Counted from the first letter of the stretch, positions 25,451 to 38,039 are shown. The stretch is 64,000 bases of DNA from Dipteris shenzhenensis (GCA_047967505.1 CM106539.1); one strand, 5' to 3'. Translations and numbers: made by a program. The notes: generated by a model from the letters alone, not told the origin.

Positions 25451-26006
25451 GGCTAGGTGAACCTTTTGAGGCCATGTGAATTCAAAACTTAGCTCAATCA
25501 CTCAGCTTCTTCTATTTAAGAGAGCTCCTTTGTTTAGTGGTGTGTAGTTTAGTCTATGAAAGCTTCTAGGAATGAGTCTCTAACACCATGTTGGGAAAAG
25601 TCTATCTTTGACTCCATAGTCTCATGCTTTGCTTGAAAGCTTTCAAATGTAGCCGACTCTTTGGTACCATGGTAGGAAGTTGATTTGTTGCACCTCTTGC
25701 TCCCTTGTCTTAGAAACAAAACTTTTGGCTAGGTGAACTTTTTGAGGCTGCGTGAATTCAAAGCTTACTTGAACCACTCAACCTCCTCTTTTTAAGAGAG
25801 CTCCTTTGTTTAGTGGTGTGTAGTTTAGTCTATGAGAGCTTCTAGGAATGAGTCTCTAACACCATGTTGGGAAAAGTCCATGGTATGTACATCTTTGACT
25901 CTATGGTATGATATTGTCCTTGTAAACTTTCAAATGTAGGCGACTATTTGGTACTATGGTGGGAAATTGATTTGTTGCACCTCTCCCTCCCTTAGAAACA
26001 AAACAT
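25451..26006. repeat. 276-bp tandem duplication
   Basis: Both copies open with GGCTAGGTGAAC and contain TTAAGAGAGCTCCTTTGTTT and AACACCATGTTGGGAAAAGT; the second copy has a small insertion after the latter. Non-coding. Confidence 0.88.
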
Positions 26007-27190
26007 CGACTTGACACCCGTGAACAAAGTACAAGAGAATTTTTTTCTTTGTGGTGGAAACCGACTATGACAAAATGATGCAAGCCAAGATATGATTCGT
26101 TAACCAAAGTTTATTTTATTCCTTGATTAGATGAACTATCAAGGAGCTCTTCGCTACATAGCTAATTTAGACGCATTGATAGTCATTGGAATCTTGTGTG
26201 CTTGCTCAACCTTGCAACTCCCAAAGCTGCATTGACTCGCGATGGATGCACTAAGCATGGCATGATATATTTGAATATAGACTGTCGCTTGTGGTTATGT
26301 TACGCCAAGAGCTGTCTTGGCTCTAGACCTCAGCTTGCAAGTGCGTTATGTGGCTAAGCTTTGTTTTTTGTTGGACGATGAACTTGTGGCTATGTTATGA
26401 CATGAAGCTTCGTCTCCCCAGTAACACCAAGGATGATTTTACTCGAACTAAAACAAAGTCCACCAATGAAGAGGTAATTTGTCCTCAGAGCAATGATGAA
26501 GTTTGGATTGGGTTCTCAAATGCAAGTGTGTCGAATAATGGAATTTGAATGATAGGTAACCTTACAATTTACTCGGATGGGATCCAAAAGGCAAGAATCT
26601 TAGGTGGGACCTAGAAGACAAGTAACCTTGTTGGCAACCTAGATGACAAATCGTTGTATTGATTCCAAGGTTGACTTCATGGTTGGATGTGATGAAAGGA
26701 GCTTGACTCTATGAAAGACCATCAATTGATTGGTTCATAGTCGAACATACGTGAGGGGCACATGCTCTTCATCCTCCTCATTTGGGCACACATATGGGAG
26801 GCAACGATTTGCAAAAACCAAAGGGGGGAGAGTTTTTCCTCCCCTCAAAGTTTACCACTTTGGGCCTTTGATCGTTTTTCATTTGGGAGGGGGCATTAAC
26901 AAGAGTAGTGGCCATTAAAGCCCCTTTAAAAATATATCCCCCCCTCACCCCTCCCCCTCGTTATCTCCTCAAATAATTATACTCTTCTCTATGCCAGCTT
27001 GAACAAATTTCCTCCCCTAAACTTTCGCCATGTCGATGATCTCATCAATGAGGAGAACCACGTTGATACTCTCATTGATAGAAGAGAGTTTTTCTTTTCA
27101 AAATTTAAAAATCTTGGGGCTTTTTTGGCCTTCATAGTTTTTTAAAATTTGTACTCCCCTTCTGCACCCATTTATCTTATATATTTTTTC
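26007..27190. other. Intergenic, no gene recognised
   Basis: A purine-rich word AAAGGGGGGAGAG at 26,819 followed by TTTTTCCTCCCC forms a short inverted repeat and could be an old polypurine tract, but no LTR could be paired with it. Confidence 0.35.
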
Positions 27191-27195
27191 CCATT

Positions 27196-27368
27196 TAGGG
27201 GTATAATCTCTAAAGAGACTGCCATTTTTAGTGCATTTAAGGGGTATAATCTCTCATGAAGGCACAATATCCAAGGATGAATATTGCTTGCTATAGAGTT
27301 ATTGGCATTTTAGGGGTATAATCTCTAATGAAGGCATAGTATCCAAGGATGAATATTGCTTGCTATTG
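27196..27368. repeat. Short tandem repeat of AGGGGTATAATCTCT units
   Basis: AGGGGTATAATCTCT occurs at about 27,197, 27,240 and 27,312. The latter two are followed by closely matching 54-bp stretches ending in AATATTGCTTGCTAT (period about 72 bp). It abuts the start of the 2.3 kb repeat. Confidence 0.85.
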
Positions 27369-28140
27369 GCTGCGTCTTTGTTAGTTTGCAAGTAAGGGTG
27401 ACTTTAGGAATAACTGGATTGGCGACACTGTTAGAGATACACACCCTTGACTTCATGAATCCCTTGACATAGGGTGTGTAGTGTCGGACAGAATAACGAG
27501 CTCCCTGATGTCGTAATGCTTTGTGTGCTTTAGTTCCTATACTACTAGAATGAGTGTATTGATGATTGGTTGTTGATGGTGGAAGGACTAGTTTGCATCT
27601 GGGTGGCTTGCATGAGTCTTTTGTTGCCCGTGTAACTGTAGATCATGTGTAAGAGCACTAAAGGTGCCATAATAGGCTCAAAGCTTCATGCACAGTGTGT
27701 AACTATGGCCTTTAGTTCCTTGCTTGCTGATTCGGGCTCGCACGAAATGCCGAGATGCTTGCACTTTACACGGTATCATTAGAGGAGAATGAATTGATCA
27801 TACATGTAGGTTTTGGGTTGGCACACCATAAGTTTCCCTTATGGGAAGTCTATATACGGCTGGTTATGTGTTGAAATCATTTAGTGTTATGAAGCTTGTG
27901 CTGATGACGCTTGTGAGACCTTTCGAGACTATACATGCTACGTTGCAGCTTAGTTCAATTGAGAACATATGGCTTCGAGCTTCAGAGAAATACTATGCAT
28001 TGTCTTACTTTGTTACTCTACATATCCCATTAAGTCTGGTTTCTGCTGTTTGTGTGCTCAAAGATAGCAGAGCCCTGCTGATGCTCTTGCAACCTTATGT
28101 CGGGAATAGCAAGTCATAAAAAATGACGAGTCACGAGTTG

Positions 28141-29242
28141 TTGTTTGCAACAAACTATCTTCTTGTTTTACTTGGCCTAACTATTGTTCAATTCTAGAAA
28201 CTTTTGGAAGCCTTAAAGATAACTATTTTCATAAATTTTACAAAATAAGCATATTTTTAGAATTGATTTAGAAATTGCACATATCACAAATTCTAAATTG
28301 AAAAATATCCACTTTTCAAGTTAAATTTAAAAATTGGAAAAATCAAGTTCAATGATAAGATCTAATATTCTATAAATCTTTTAATAGTTCCTGCATGTCG
28401 ATGTAATTCATTGATTAGAATCACAAAGACTGTTTTTTCTTCTATAAGAAACGATCTATCAAAATAAAATATTACTCACATTTCACCATGAAATATTTAC
28501 AAACCATCAATAAAAAGATAGTGATAACATCTTGTGAAGAAGATAATGAGACACACGAATAACACGAATGTTTTTGAGTAACATCAATAATGGACAAGAA
28601 AGAGATAAATTCTATCCTAATGAGACTTACACCAAGAACATTTTGAATTGTTTATTCTTGCTCTCTTCTTTTCCTCTCTATTTGACAATCAGACAAAAAC
28701 TATTCAATGGGTTGAGGAATTTTCCTCAACTTAACATGAGGGTCTCAATTCTGCATTAAGTAAGATCCAAGATACTTGAAACTTAAAATAGTATCAAAGA
28801 GTTCACATTTCAAAATACAAATCATAACATTTGACAAGAATTGATATTGTTAAGCCTTAAAATGCAAATATTGATCTTAGAATCTCGCATATGGCCTTAA
28901 ATTAGAACCTAGAATGCAAAGTCAATCTTGATGAGACTAGAAGTGGATCTAAAATTGAAAGAGTGTTCATGTGACCTTAAGATGAAAACTAGAAAAAGAA
29001 CCTTACAAACATGGATCTAGGATTCTAGAATTCACTTACACATTTTTCAAATAAAAAAGAAATAAGAATCTTTGAAGCTCCTTTGGGTTATTTGAATCAG
29101 GATGGTATTTCCTAACTTCATCCCAATCACTACAATTCAACTTTCTTATCATAATTCTTTGCATTTGCAAATAAGATTTTTGCTTGCAAAGACAAAACTA
29201 GGTTTATGAAAAAGCTAAAAGCAAGTTCTTGAGTGCAAAGGA
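28141..29242. other. Left interior of transposon, no gene recognised
   Basis: Very AT-rich, short frames only. A hairpin word TTGTTGTTTGCAACAA lies at 28,137-28,152 close to the left terminal repeat, as often seen in subterminal DNA of TIR elements. Confidence 0.45.
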
Positions 29243-29549
29243 TTAAAACATTTGAGTGAAAATGAGAAAAATATACCTTTCAGATTTTGCTCCCATCTCC
29301 TCTAAAGAGATGTTTCCGGCCTTCACACTTGCTAAAACTCTTAATATAAGAGATGTATCATGAATTCCTTGCAAAGAGCTGCAAGGAGTTATCTTCATGT
29401 CTTCAGGAAGAGGATTTATGGCTTCATCCGCCTTGGTTTTCCCACGAGAGCTTGAAGGAGCCTTCAACCTCTTTTGACCTTTCAACTTTCCTTGCTTCCA
29501 TAAATTAGGAATCTCTTCTTGCAGCTTCTAGACATCCCCATCACAAAAT

Positions 29550-30295
29550 GTCAATAATTACCATAATGCTTGATGTTAGGCTTTTGGTCAGCACCACATG
29601 CATTACAAGAGAGTATACTATACCACATCCATTCATTGCTTATGTTATTGTGGTACAGATCCAAGCATTATATTTGTCATATTCCTCAATATCTATACAA
29701 TCCTATACCATTATGGTTTTGAGAAATAATAACAAATACAAAGCATAATTCTTTTTCCTTATGATGCGCGTAGCAATAAGTGACATATACTATTATGTGA
29801 TCAACAGAAGGGCATATGTACGCCATTATCTAATCACACGTCAAGGTTTTCGATTTAACTTGGTAGCTAGTAATGATCCAATATGTACTTTCTTTAGCTA
29901 CTATAAAATACATAGAAGATATTATTTGACATAACAACTCTTTTTCATTATCTACAAAAGCAATTTCATAAATAAATTACCAAAGAAAAATCTTGCCACC
30001 AGTGAACAATCATGCCTTCCCTCTTGCTTAGCAAAAATGTCATATGCTTTTTCTTCTCTTTAAATTTCTCCAATTCAGTTCACTTTAGCAGAACACTCTA
30101 TCAAAACATACCATATACATCACACAATAATAAATTTGTTATCTACAATGGCATCTACTCAAGCAAGCTATGCGGATACAAGCCCTCTAAGTTATCGTGT
30201 TTCTTATTTCATACATACCACATGATATATGTCTTCTCATCCTTATCAATGCACATAATCATGATTATTTAATCATAAAAAAGTCTTAGCTCACA
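29550..30295. other. AT-rich spacer within transposon
   Basis: Nothing recognised on the plus strand. Confidence 0.4.
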
Positions 30296-30392
30296 TAGAT
30301 TATCCTAGATCCTATATAGGCTATTATTCTAGATAGATCCTATATAGGTTATCCTAGATCTTATATAGATTGTCCTAGATCCTATATAGGCT
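30296..30392. repeat. Palindromic CCTATATAGG tandem repeat
   Basis: About four units of ATCCTATATAGG-like sequence (one is ATCTTATATAGATT) spaced about 30 bp, with TTATCCTAG or CTATTATTCTAG between them. CCTATATAGG is self-complementary. Confidence 0.85.
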
Positions 30393-33233
30393 ATTATATT
30401 TATTCTCCTTTTCATGATATTTTAATATGATCTATCACTCTTCTCTAGAATAATTGAATCCCTTCCATCGCCATACCATTCTTTCTTGTCTCTATATGAG
30501 CAATTCTATGAGAGTAAGAAAAATGAAAAGGAAAACAAAAATATGGAAAAGATACCTATCTCCTTTATCCTTCCAAATATTTTCTTGCTTGGTTGACCCG
30601 AATCAACTTTCTTTTGCTTCCCGCTCAATTGTTAGTCTGATAACTTTGTGGTTCAAAAGAGATTCCTCGTAGAGCCTCTCTTTCATATAGTGACCTCATC
30701 ATATGCAACTTAAGAAAAGCAATTAAGTAAAATGAAAGAAGAAATATAAAAGATGTATCTAGAGATGCCTTGGTCGTCTTGTCACAACGCTTGTATGCTT
30801 GATTGTATCATCCTAGCTCAAGTTAGAATATAGTGATCCAACCACTCAAAAGAACAAGTGCATACCCTTTGAACAAGATAGCGTGGGCCGTTTTTGTCAA
30901 TCACAATTGTAGCATCGATTTTCAAAGCATCTTTGATAACTTTTGCATATGAACTCAAAAACTCCCACATGATAGAGCTTAGCCAGTAGTCTTTGATACC
31001 ACTATTATGGAAATTAAAATAAAAAATGATCACGAATTCATGATTTACCAAAACCAGAGAAACCAAGAACAAGGAAACAAGTGGGGGAGAGAAGAGAAGG
31101 AGAAAGCGACACTGCATGGGGTCCAATCTGCCCCCCTTAGATGGTGGCTCTTGCTTCCCATCTAGAGTATTTATAATTGTAATTTCAAAAAAAGAAAAGA
31201 GCTAATAATAGTACATCCGAAAGCATCCCTTGTCCACAATTAGAGGGGTTGCTCAACATAACTCCACGAGCTCAAAATATCACAAGGCTTAATATGCTCG
31301 CAACCACAATTAATAAAATAAATTAGCCCACGGTTTCTTATTCATTACTTTACAGTATGTCCCATGGTATTTGGCAACCATTCGATACTTCAATCAATCC
31401 AAATCACCTTCACCTTCCTCGTTCATCTTGTTATCCAACTCATCATTTGTATTTAAGCCGCCAATTGTGTTAGCTATATTACAATCAATTGATGAATCAT
31501 CACACCAACTAATCCCAACACAATTGTATGCTTGATATCCAAACATCAAAATACACACCTTATGACCAATTGCAATACCAGTGTAATACCAGTAACACTA
31601 GCGACATTAGAATCGCCCACAATACTAACCATTTAGATGGAAAAACATAGGTAGTTACGTGTCCCCAACTAAACCCCATAAAGCATCCAGTAGGACCCCT
31701 GTCACGTTTGGTGTGCTTTGTTCCATCACCTTTACTGATCTTTGTTCCATTTCATTTATGATACATCCAGCATGTTGGAATTGATAAACCTTCTGTTTAG
31801 TCATGAGAAAAAAGGGAGTAGTATGCTCAACTACTGTCCTACCAAGGCAAGGAACTCCCATGGTCAAAGTCCAACCATGCCCATACTTTGATTTTTTAGT
31901 CTTTCCCTCAAAAGAATAATTGTTGCGAGTAGGTTTTGAAGCCTTTGGGATAGAGCCTCCATCTAATTTGAAGAGCACTTACCTCTACAACCTTTCAATC
32001 TTGATGGTGTCGACTGGCTTTGTTGTAGAAATTGTTAAACTACAAGAAGAGGATTTTTTAAAGACAATCTCTCCCTTGTTGGCATGACCTCACTTTGCTA
32101 TAGAAATTGTTCAAGTGCAAGAAGCTCTCTCCTTGATGAAGCATTTGGTGAATTGAGCAGTCTTGTCTCTACAAATGGTCAAGGAACCTGAACACCCCAA
32201 CCTTCCTCTTATATCAACTCCCACCTCAAAAGGTGATGCATTATTTGACGTTTTGGACTTCTTCTTTGAGTGTACACGTTGGGATTGTGATGCCATTGCC
32301 TGAAAAAAAAAAACTAAGATTAAGGAAACCTAAACTAATGGAGGAAAGAGAAATTCATGAAGAAACGCTTGTAGAAAAGTCACATTGGCATGCCCCATCA
32401 GGAAACACCTTAGAATTTGGATTCCAGAATCCAAACTAAACCAAATAAGAATTAAAGAAGAACTAGTGAAGTGGAAAGTATCATGGAAGATGAAATCTAG
32501 AGTCTTGATTAAAGAAAAGTGAGTCCTAAATTTAAGAGGTAGGATTTTAGAATCCCACTAGGAAAGGTATGAAAACACATTCTTCTCTTTATTTATTACC
32601 AAAATACATCTCAAAAGTAGAAATTGAAGAGACTTTGCAAAATCTCTCCAAATTCACATAAAGTTTGCAAAAAATGGGAGAAAATAACTGCAATATTTTG
32701 ACCAAAAGAGCACTTTACTCATTTTAAAGATATAGCAACTATTGCTTCCACTTGTTTAAAAAAGCAAGGAAGATGTAATATATAGTAATTTTTGTTGAAA
32801 AAACCTAGAAAATATCAAGTTGAGAATTCTCACCTCTTTGTAAAGAGCTTCGTTGGACAAAACTTGAGCATGGGGAGGTGCTAATATTATGTTTGCTGAA
32901 TGGGGTTTTTGTGTGTTGAATGTGTAGTCAATAAATTTGTACTAAAGGAAGGAATTTCATCCTCTAAGTCTCATGCAAACATTGGAGAGGTGTAAGGAAT
33001 AGAAGATCCATGATAGTAACAACGTCCCCTTCTTCTTCTCTTCTTTGACACGATTTTGCACCAACCGTGAGGCTTTTCCCTAGGTACAGAGAACTCGGAT
33101 TCTAGAATCTAATTTCATGAAAACAAAGCTTTCTAGAATCTAGAGTTCTCCCTTTTTTGTCCATCACCTTCACAAACTTCCACTTTTAGCAAGGATATTG
33201 AAGCAATCAACCACACCCCTCCTTAAAGAGACT

Positions 33234-33658
33234 TCAATTTTGGCAATCAACATGCACATTGAGCATCGACCCCAACAATGCTAAGTAAAGAACTTTAAGA
33301 GGTGCAAGGAAGGAAAGGATACTTTCAAGAATTTCCATACGTGATGCAAATAGAGCATTTTGTTGTAGAAAGAATTGCTTGAGGTCACTAGGATTTGAAA
33401 ATACAAGCAAGAAAGTCATCTTTTCTTTGGGTTGGAAAGACAAGAACAAAATTTCTTCTTGAGGACTTCAGTGAGAGCCTCCTCATCCTTAGCAACCAAG
33501 TACTTTATTAGTGATATGATGGTTTGCAGAGCAAGCTTCATGGAAGTGTTTTCCTTTGGAAACTTAAGAATGGGGAAAATAATTTCAAGCAAAGGACTTG
33601 AGGAGTTGGATGGAGTTTCATCCAACTTATGGTTCTCAAGAAACACCACAACTTTCAT
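33234..33658 (-). other. Minus-strand helical open frames inside transposon
   Basis: Two overlapping minus-strand frames (33658-33416 and 33449-33234) read as one amphipathic, Leu/Lys-rich stretch after a frame change near 33,430, for example LALQTIISLIKYLVAKDEEA and SILSFLAPLKVLYLALLG. The pattern resembles alpha-helical repeat proteins but no family is assigned. It ends just upstream of, and opposite to, the transposase gene. Confidence 0.25.
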
Positions 33659-33792
33659 TGTTGAGGTAATGGCTTCAAAGTTTTGTCTTGCTCAATGGGA
33701 AAGTCCTCCCAAATTCTACATTCACTCATTTGCCTGATACTTTCACAAAGAAATAAGTCTAAAATATTCATCTAAATACATGTAAGGAGAGT

Positions 33793-35578
33793 ATGCAAGA
33801 GATCCTCTCCCTGCCCTCATTCTTGAGAGTCTTGAGGCAATATTTCTCTCATGTAAAAATTCCTAAGAAGGGTAGGATGCGTGTTTGTCAAATTTGTGCA
33901 GAATTGACAAATTGTCAAATTTGTACAAAATTGAAAGCAAAAAGAGACACCACAAAGACCAAAGAAGACAAGGGTGAGTACATTAGTTTCTCTTAAGAGT
34001 TTTTTATTATTTTTAAAGGTTACATAATTGAAATTAAGAAATTGTTCCAATATTTTGTGCATTTTTCTCATATGTTGTAGAGCAAATTATAAAATCCTTA
34101 CAGATTCATAGAGAACAACAAAGTACAGAAAGGCAAAAGTTGGCAAAACACATGAAAAAATGTTTGGAGAAGAAAGAAAAGTACTTGGGCTTGGTCATTG
34201 ATGGTATGGATTAAAAAAAAACCATGCTACCTCACTTCATACGCACTCCAAAAAATGTAAAGCAAGAGAACTTCATCCAACTGCGTGTTGTTGGAGCATT
34301 GGTGTTCTTGTCATCAAGATTGTTCATCAATTTTCCTAACATTCATAGTGATCCAAACTTGATAGTTACAATACTTCAAAAGATCATTGGTGGATGTCTT
34401 GGTCAATTACCATTTGTTCTTTACTTGCAGCTTGACAATACAAGTAGAGAGAACAAAAATCAAGTTCTACTTGCATACTTGAACATGCTAGTACACAAAG
34501 GGATTTTCAAAAAAATTCAATTGGGTTCTTGTTAGTGGGATACACAAATGATCAAATGTTTAGTAGGTTCTTTGTCAAACTTGCAAAGAAAAGTACGTTC
34601 GATCTTCCACAAATTTGCAGTGTGCTACAAGATGCATATGTTCCAATGCTGACCATTGAAGTAATTGAGGAGACATTCGATTTTAGATCATATGCAACTA
34701 GAGAAGGTATCTATGACCCATCATTTGTGCATCTCAATTATCATAGATTTCAACATTAATTTTAAAACAGAGAAATAGGATGAAAATACTATCATGTGGA
34801 GAGAAAAATATTCCAACTCTGAAACTTGGCTCCCACAAGAGGGACTCAAGTTCTTATTATCCATTCTAGCACGTGGAATAGTTTGAGCTAAGCACATGCT
34901 ACTCTCTTCCACAAGTGAAACAACAAGGTCTCAAAAATATAATTTTCCAATGGATTTTCTTTAGTGCTTGAATGAAATTAAGGAGGCACATGCATATTTT
35001 CTAGCAAGTACACTACAATGGTGTGGGGTGCACATGCATATTTTCTAGCAAAGTATACTACAGTGGTGGCACAATTTTTTATACTGCAAGAGAGACACAT
35101 TGAGGAGTTAAAAAATGATGCAATTTAGCTCAATGTACCATTTTTTTGGAGTGAAATTGAAGTTTCTAACACAAGCAACATGGATTGTAGTGCAGCAGTC
35201 AATGAAATGCCAATTGGAGAAGAGTTATTAGAAATGGTCGATGGAGAAACTAGGGAAATGTATGTTGGCCCTAGAAAATTAACCAAACATCATCTACAAG
35301 AGAAGGAAATGTGGGAGGGTAATGTAAATGAGCTAAATGAGGGCATAGTGATAGCAGTTCTTACTACTAATGATGAAAACAGTCATCCATTTTGGTTGGC
35401 CAAAGTCACAAAACGTATCCATGAGGGCAATGTTGTTACTATTATGGAAGTAAATTGGTATCGAACTCGTTCAATTGTTGAACTCAAAGGAAAGTATGAT
35501 CCAGAGATGATTAAGCAAAGAAAAAAAGGAAAGAAAAGTGAAACCCATCAATGTGTGGACATTCTTAATTTGTAGGAT
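33793..35578 (+). pseudogene. DUF7869-like DDE-type transposase, decayed
   Basis: Likely the enzyme that mobilised the surrounding TIR element. First exon (to 33973) holds HVKIPKKGRMRVCQICAEL, a Cys-containing N-terminal module typical of this family. A 107-bp GT-AG intron (33974-34080) joins in phase to a segment with the first acidic site VIDGMD, directly followed by an in-frame TAA at 34212. Then come LPHFIRTPK and the second site LYLQLDN..ENKN (Asp at 34434). A one-base frameshift near 34,530 precedes GYTNDQMFSRF, where related proteins have extra residues (a HED-like stretch), so the third acidic residue seems deleted. A separate downstream frame 35180-35575 carries FWLAKV and VNWY, like the small C-terminal module of these proteins. 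Between 34,760 and 35,170 stops are frequent. Family naming comes from memory of the motif set, not from a search. Confidence 0.65.
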
Positions 35579-37400
35579 GTAGAAATTCTTGTGTATGGAT
35601 TTGAGTAAAAAAGTTCTGCACATTTGTGCCAAAAAACCATTGATATTTTAAAGTAGAAGGTCAAAGGACTCTCCTAGTTCGGGTTATAGAGTCAAACAAA
35701 ACTAATATTAAATGTATTATTTTCTAAAAAAAGTAGTGGTTTTTAAAAAATGTTTCGCATGGAAGTCTGTTTTGGTCCCCAAATTCTGAATAAAGGTCCA
35801 ACTTTTGGTGTTTCTCTCCAAAATGGACTTGAGTTGTCATTTACATGAGGTTGTTTTATGACTCACTATTCAGGGTGATTTTTTATTGCTCTGACGCTCA
35901 ACGTTGCTTGCACATGAGTGATAAGAGAAAATTTGCTTTATAACCCTCGGTTCTTTACAAGGGTTCTCATACCTTGATTGCCCGCTATGCAACATGTTGG
36001 GCCTACTGAGCCTTGGGAGACAATTTTTTCATAACGCGACTCTATGAAATATGTAGACACAGACATATACTTGCATTATGTATACAACCCTTCCCCACTG
36101 AGTAAACTGTATAGAAATAAAGAAAGGTGAAGCCTTGTGTGCTAAGTACATTTCATGTTCATTCTTGCACGTTATTGAATAAGTGTTTTCACCTGGTTAC
36201 ACAAGGTTACGTTAACGAAGTGCTATTACCCACCTAGCATAAGGTTATAATGCTCTTCCTTTCTCTGGGTCAATGGGGCTCAAAATAGTCTTGTACTATA
36301 TAGCACTCGGGTTGTATGGCATTCATATGTTCATTTAATTTGGGGACCATGGTCTATCATAATCACAGGGGTTACGACATTACTCGTTGCAATAGCTTAC
36401 TTTGTTAACCAGCTAGTCTCGAATGGTACCAACAATAGAGTGAAATCCACTATGTGCATGGTTTTTAGACATGAAATTAAGTAGTTTAAAACTCGATTGA
36501 AACTAAAGATAAGACTGCTAATTGCATGATGAATTGTGTGTTGTGTGCAGCCTACAGACAAAAAGGCATATTGTAATGTATATCATATGCAATTGTTGGA
36601 TAATTTAGGTGGAAATTTCACACTTCCAGTTCACATATTTATTCCAAGAGCTCCTAGGCTAGTTTGGGATTATGATTGTGGATTGACATGGATAACGATT
36701 GTGCAGGGTTTTGAAGCCTACCTTCCCACTTAAAGCTAATGTTGGCCACTTTTTTTGGATGGTGGCAGGTGAGTCTCTATACTTTTCTGCAAGGTTTTTT
36801 GAAAATGATGATGGTGGCTCTTATGCCAATAAAAAAAGATGACTTTCATGAAGTTTCTTGCCTTAGGACAATATATAGATGGATGAAGCATTTTGCTCTT
36901 GGTGTATGGCCCTTGGTAGGGCTTTTGTGCCTTATTTTTGGATACTTTTAGGAAACTAATCTAGTCTTATGATGTTTCTAGTTTTGGAGAACATTATATA
37001 GGCATCAAAAAACTAGTGAGCATCTTGAATACACTACCTTTTCCTTTTTTATATATTTTGGATATGGACATGTATATACTACATGCTGCAGTAGGTAGAA
37101 ATTGAAAAACAACATATAAGTTTGAAAAGTGTGGTGACCCTGTGGAATATAATTTGGATTTGCAATTTAATAACTATTTACTCTTGTGGATGAAATGGGA
37201 GTCGCGGATTATGCTTTTACCAATTCGGTTTTCCTTGCATTAAAATTAAACGAGTAATACTTGGTCATGGTGGTGGTTTGCATAAAGAATTGAAATGGTT
37301 TTTATATATATGCAGCTTGGTGAGAGTATGTAATCCTAAATGAACATAAGAAATTGGAGATGAGAGAGATAAATATTATTAATGTAGATATGGTTAGGAC

Positions 37401-38039
37401 AAACAAACACTAGTCGCACCATTTGGAGATAACAAATATCTCTACTTCAATTGTGGGCTTGACTAATTTTTTGGATTCTAGCAACTTTCCTCCTGGCATC
37501 ACGATTTTAGAGGTCTTGGCTATGCTGAGCTCTCCCTGCCCCCTCTTTGGGTTGACAAGCTACATTATCAATGTTTAGCAAAAGACTAGCACTGGCATTG
37601 TTAGAAACACAAAACATATGGGGAGATTTGGAGCAAAGCATTAACTAGCAATGGAAGCCAAACAGTTTAGTTGTATACAATTCACCTGCGTAGTAGTCCC
37701 TTTGGATGGGATGATGGGTGGTCTAACACCACCTTCTTTAGCTATGGAGAGACCCAAACCTTCGTTCATAGCTTGAATGGTTGAAATAGACACATGGATG
37801 CTCCTCTGGATGGTCACTTTGGCCCTTGGCACTCGCTTCTGAATGGTGTGGATACTTGGTCTCTGGCTAGCACAATGTTGCTGCTAGCTAAAATATGACC
37901 ACGAGAAATGGTCATGAGTGACGATGCTTCCCTAGCTCCTCGTAGCGCTTCCCTTCCAAAGAAATATTCCGAATGAGAAGCGAACACAAACACAGTGAAG
38001 TTGAACCACAAACATGGATACTGACTGCTTGGCCACATG
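37401..38039. other. Spacer between the two 2.3-kb repeats
   Basis: 639 bp with no gene, primer-binding site or polypurine tract that I can identify, which weakens an LTR-retrotransposon reading of the flanking repeats. Confidence 0.5.

Larger units (their letters stand above)
29243..32296 (-). other. Possible minus-strand exons inside transposon
   Basis: Several open segments run on the minus strand: 32296-32111 (starts ATG, has KKKSK, a possible nuclear signal), 31978-31655 (contains GHGWTLTMGVPCLGRTVVEH and DALWGLVGD), 31001-30866 and 29485-29243 (KLKG-type basic, Ser-rich). The 31001-30866 segment is bounded by a T-rich acceptor ending CCATAATAG and a donor AGG/GTATGC. Codon use looks protein-like, but I recognise no family and did not manage to join all phases. 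It could be a second gene of the transposon or a captured host fragment. Confidence 0.3.
28105..35872. mobile_element. TIR DNA transposon inserted in repeat copy 1
   Basis: The junctions are defined by comparison with the uninterrupted copy near 38,784 (CTTATGCTGGGGTGATTTTT): left flank ends CTTATGTCGGG, right flank starts GGGTGATTTTT, giving an apparent GGG target duplication. Left end GAATAGCAAGTCATAAAA and the reverse complement of the right end GAATAGTGAGTCATAAAA differ at two of 18 positions, with further similarity (AAATGAC, ACTC) beyond a gap. The ends sit one base either side of the GGG, so the duplication may be 2-4 bp. It carries a DUF7869-like transposase on the plus strand at its right end and possible minus-strand exons elsewhere. 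The superfamily is not settled. Confidence 0.75.
27377..37400. repeat. 2.3-kb direct repeat, copy 1 (split by insertion)
   Basis: Left part 27377-28104 aligns with 38040-38784, and right part 35873-37400 aligns with 38785-40348, so removal of the middle restores a contiguous 2.26 kb repeat. Shared landmarks include TTTGTTAGTTTGCAAG at the start, GGCTCAAAGCTTCATGCACA, GAACATATGGCTT, TTGGGGACCATGGTCTATCA and TGGTTAGGAC at the end. No gene is recognised in it; a 70-codon frame at 36739-36951 differs from its counterpart mostly by replacement changes and looks non-coding. I cannot see TG...CA ends, so an LTR identity is unproven. Confidence 0.85.

Noticed and set aside
37401-38039. Internal region of an LTR element between the 2.3-kb repeats
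   Set aside because: No primer-binding site, polypurine tract or TG...CA ends were visible; kept as unassigned spacer.
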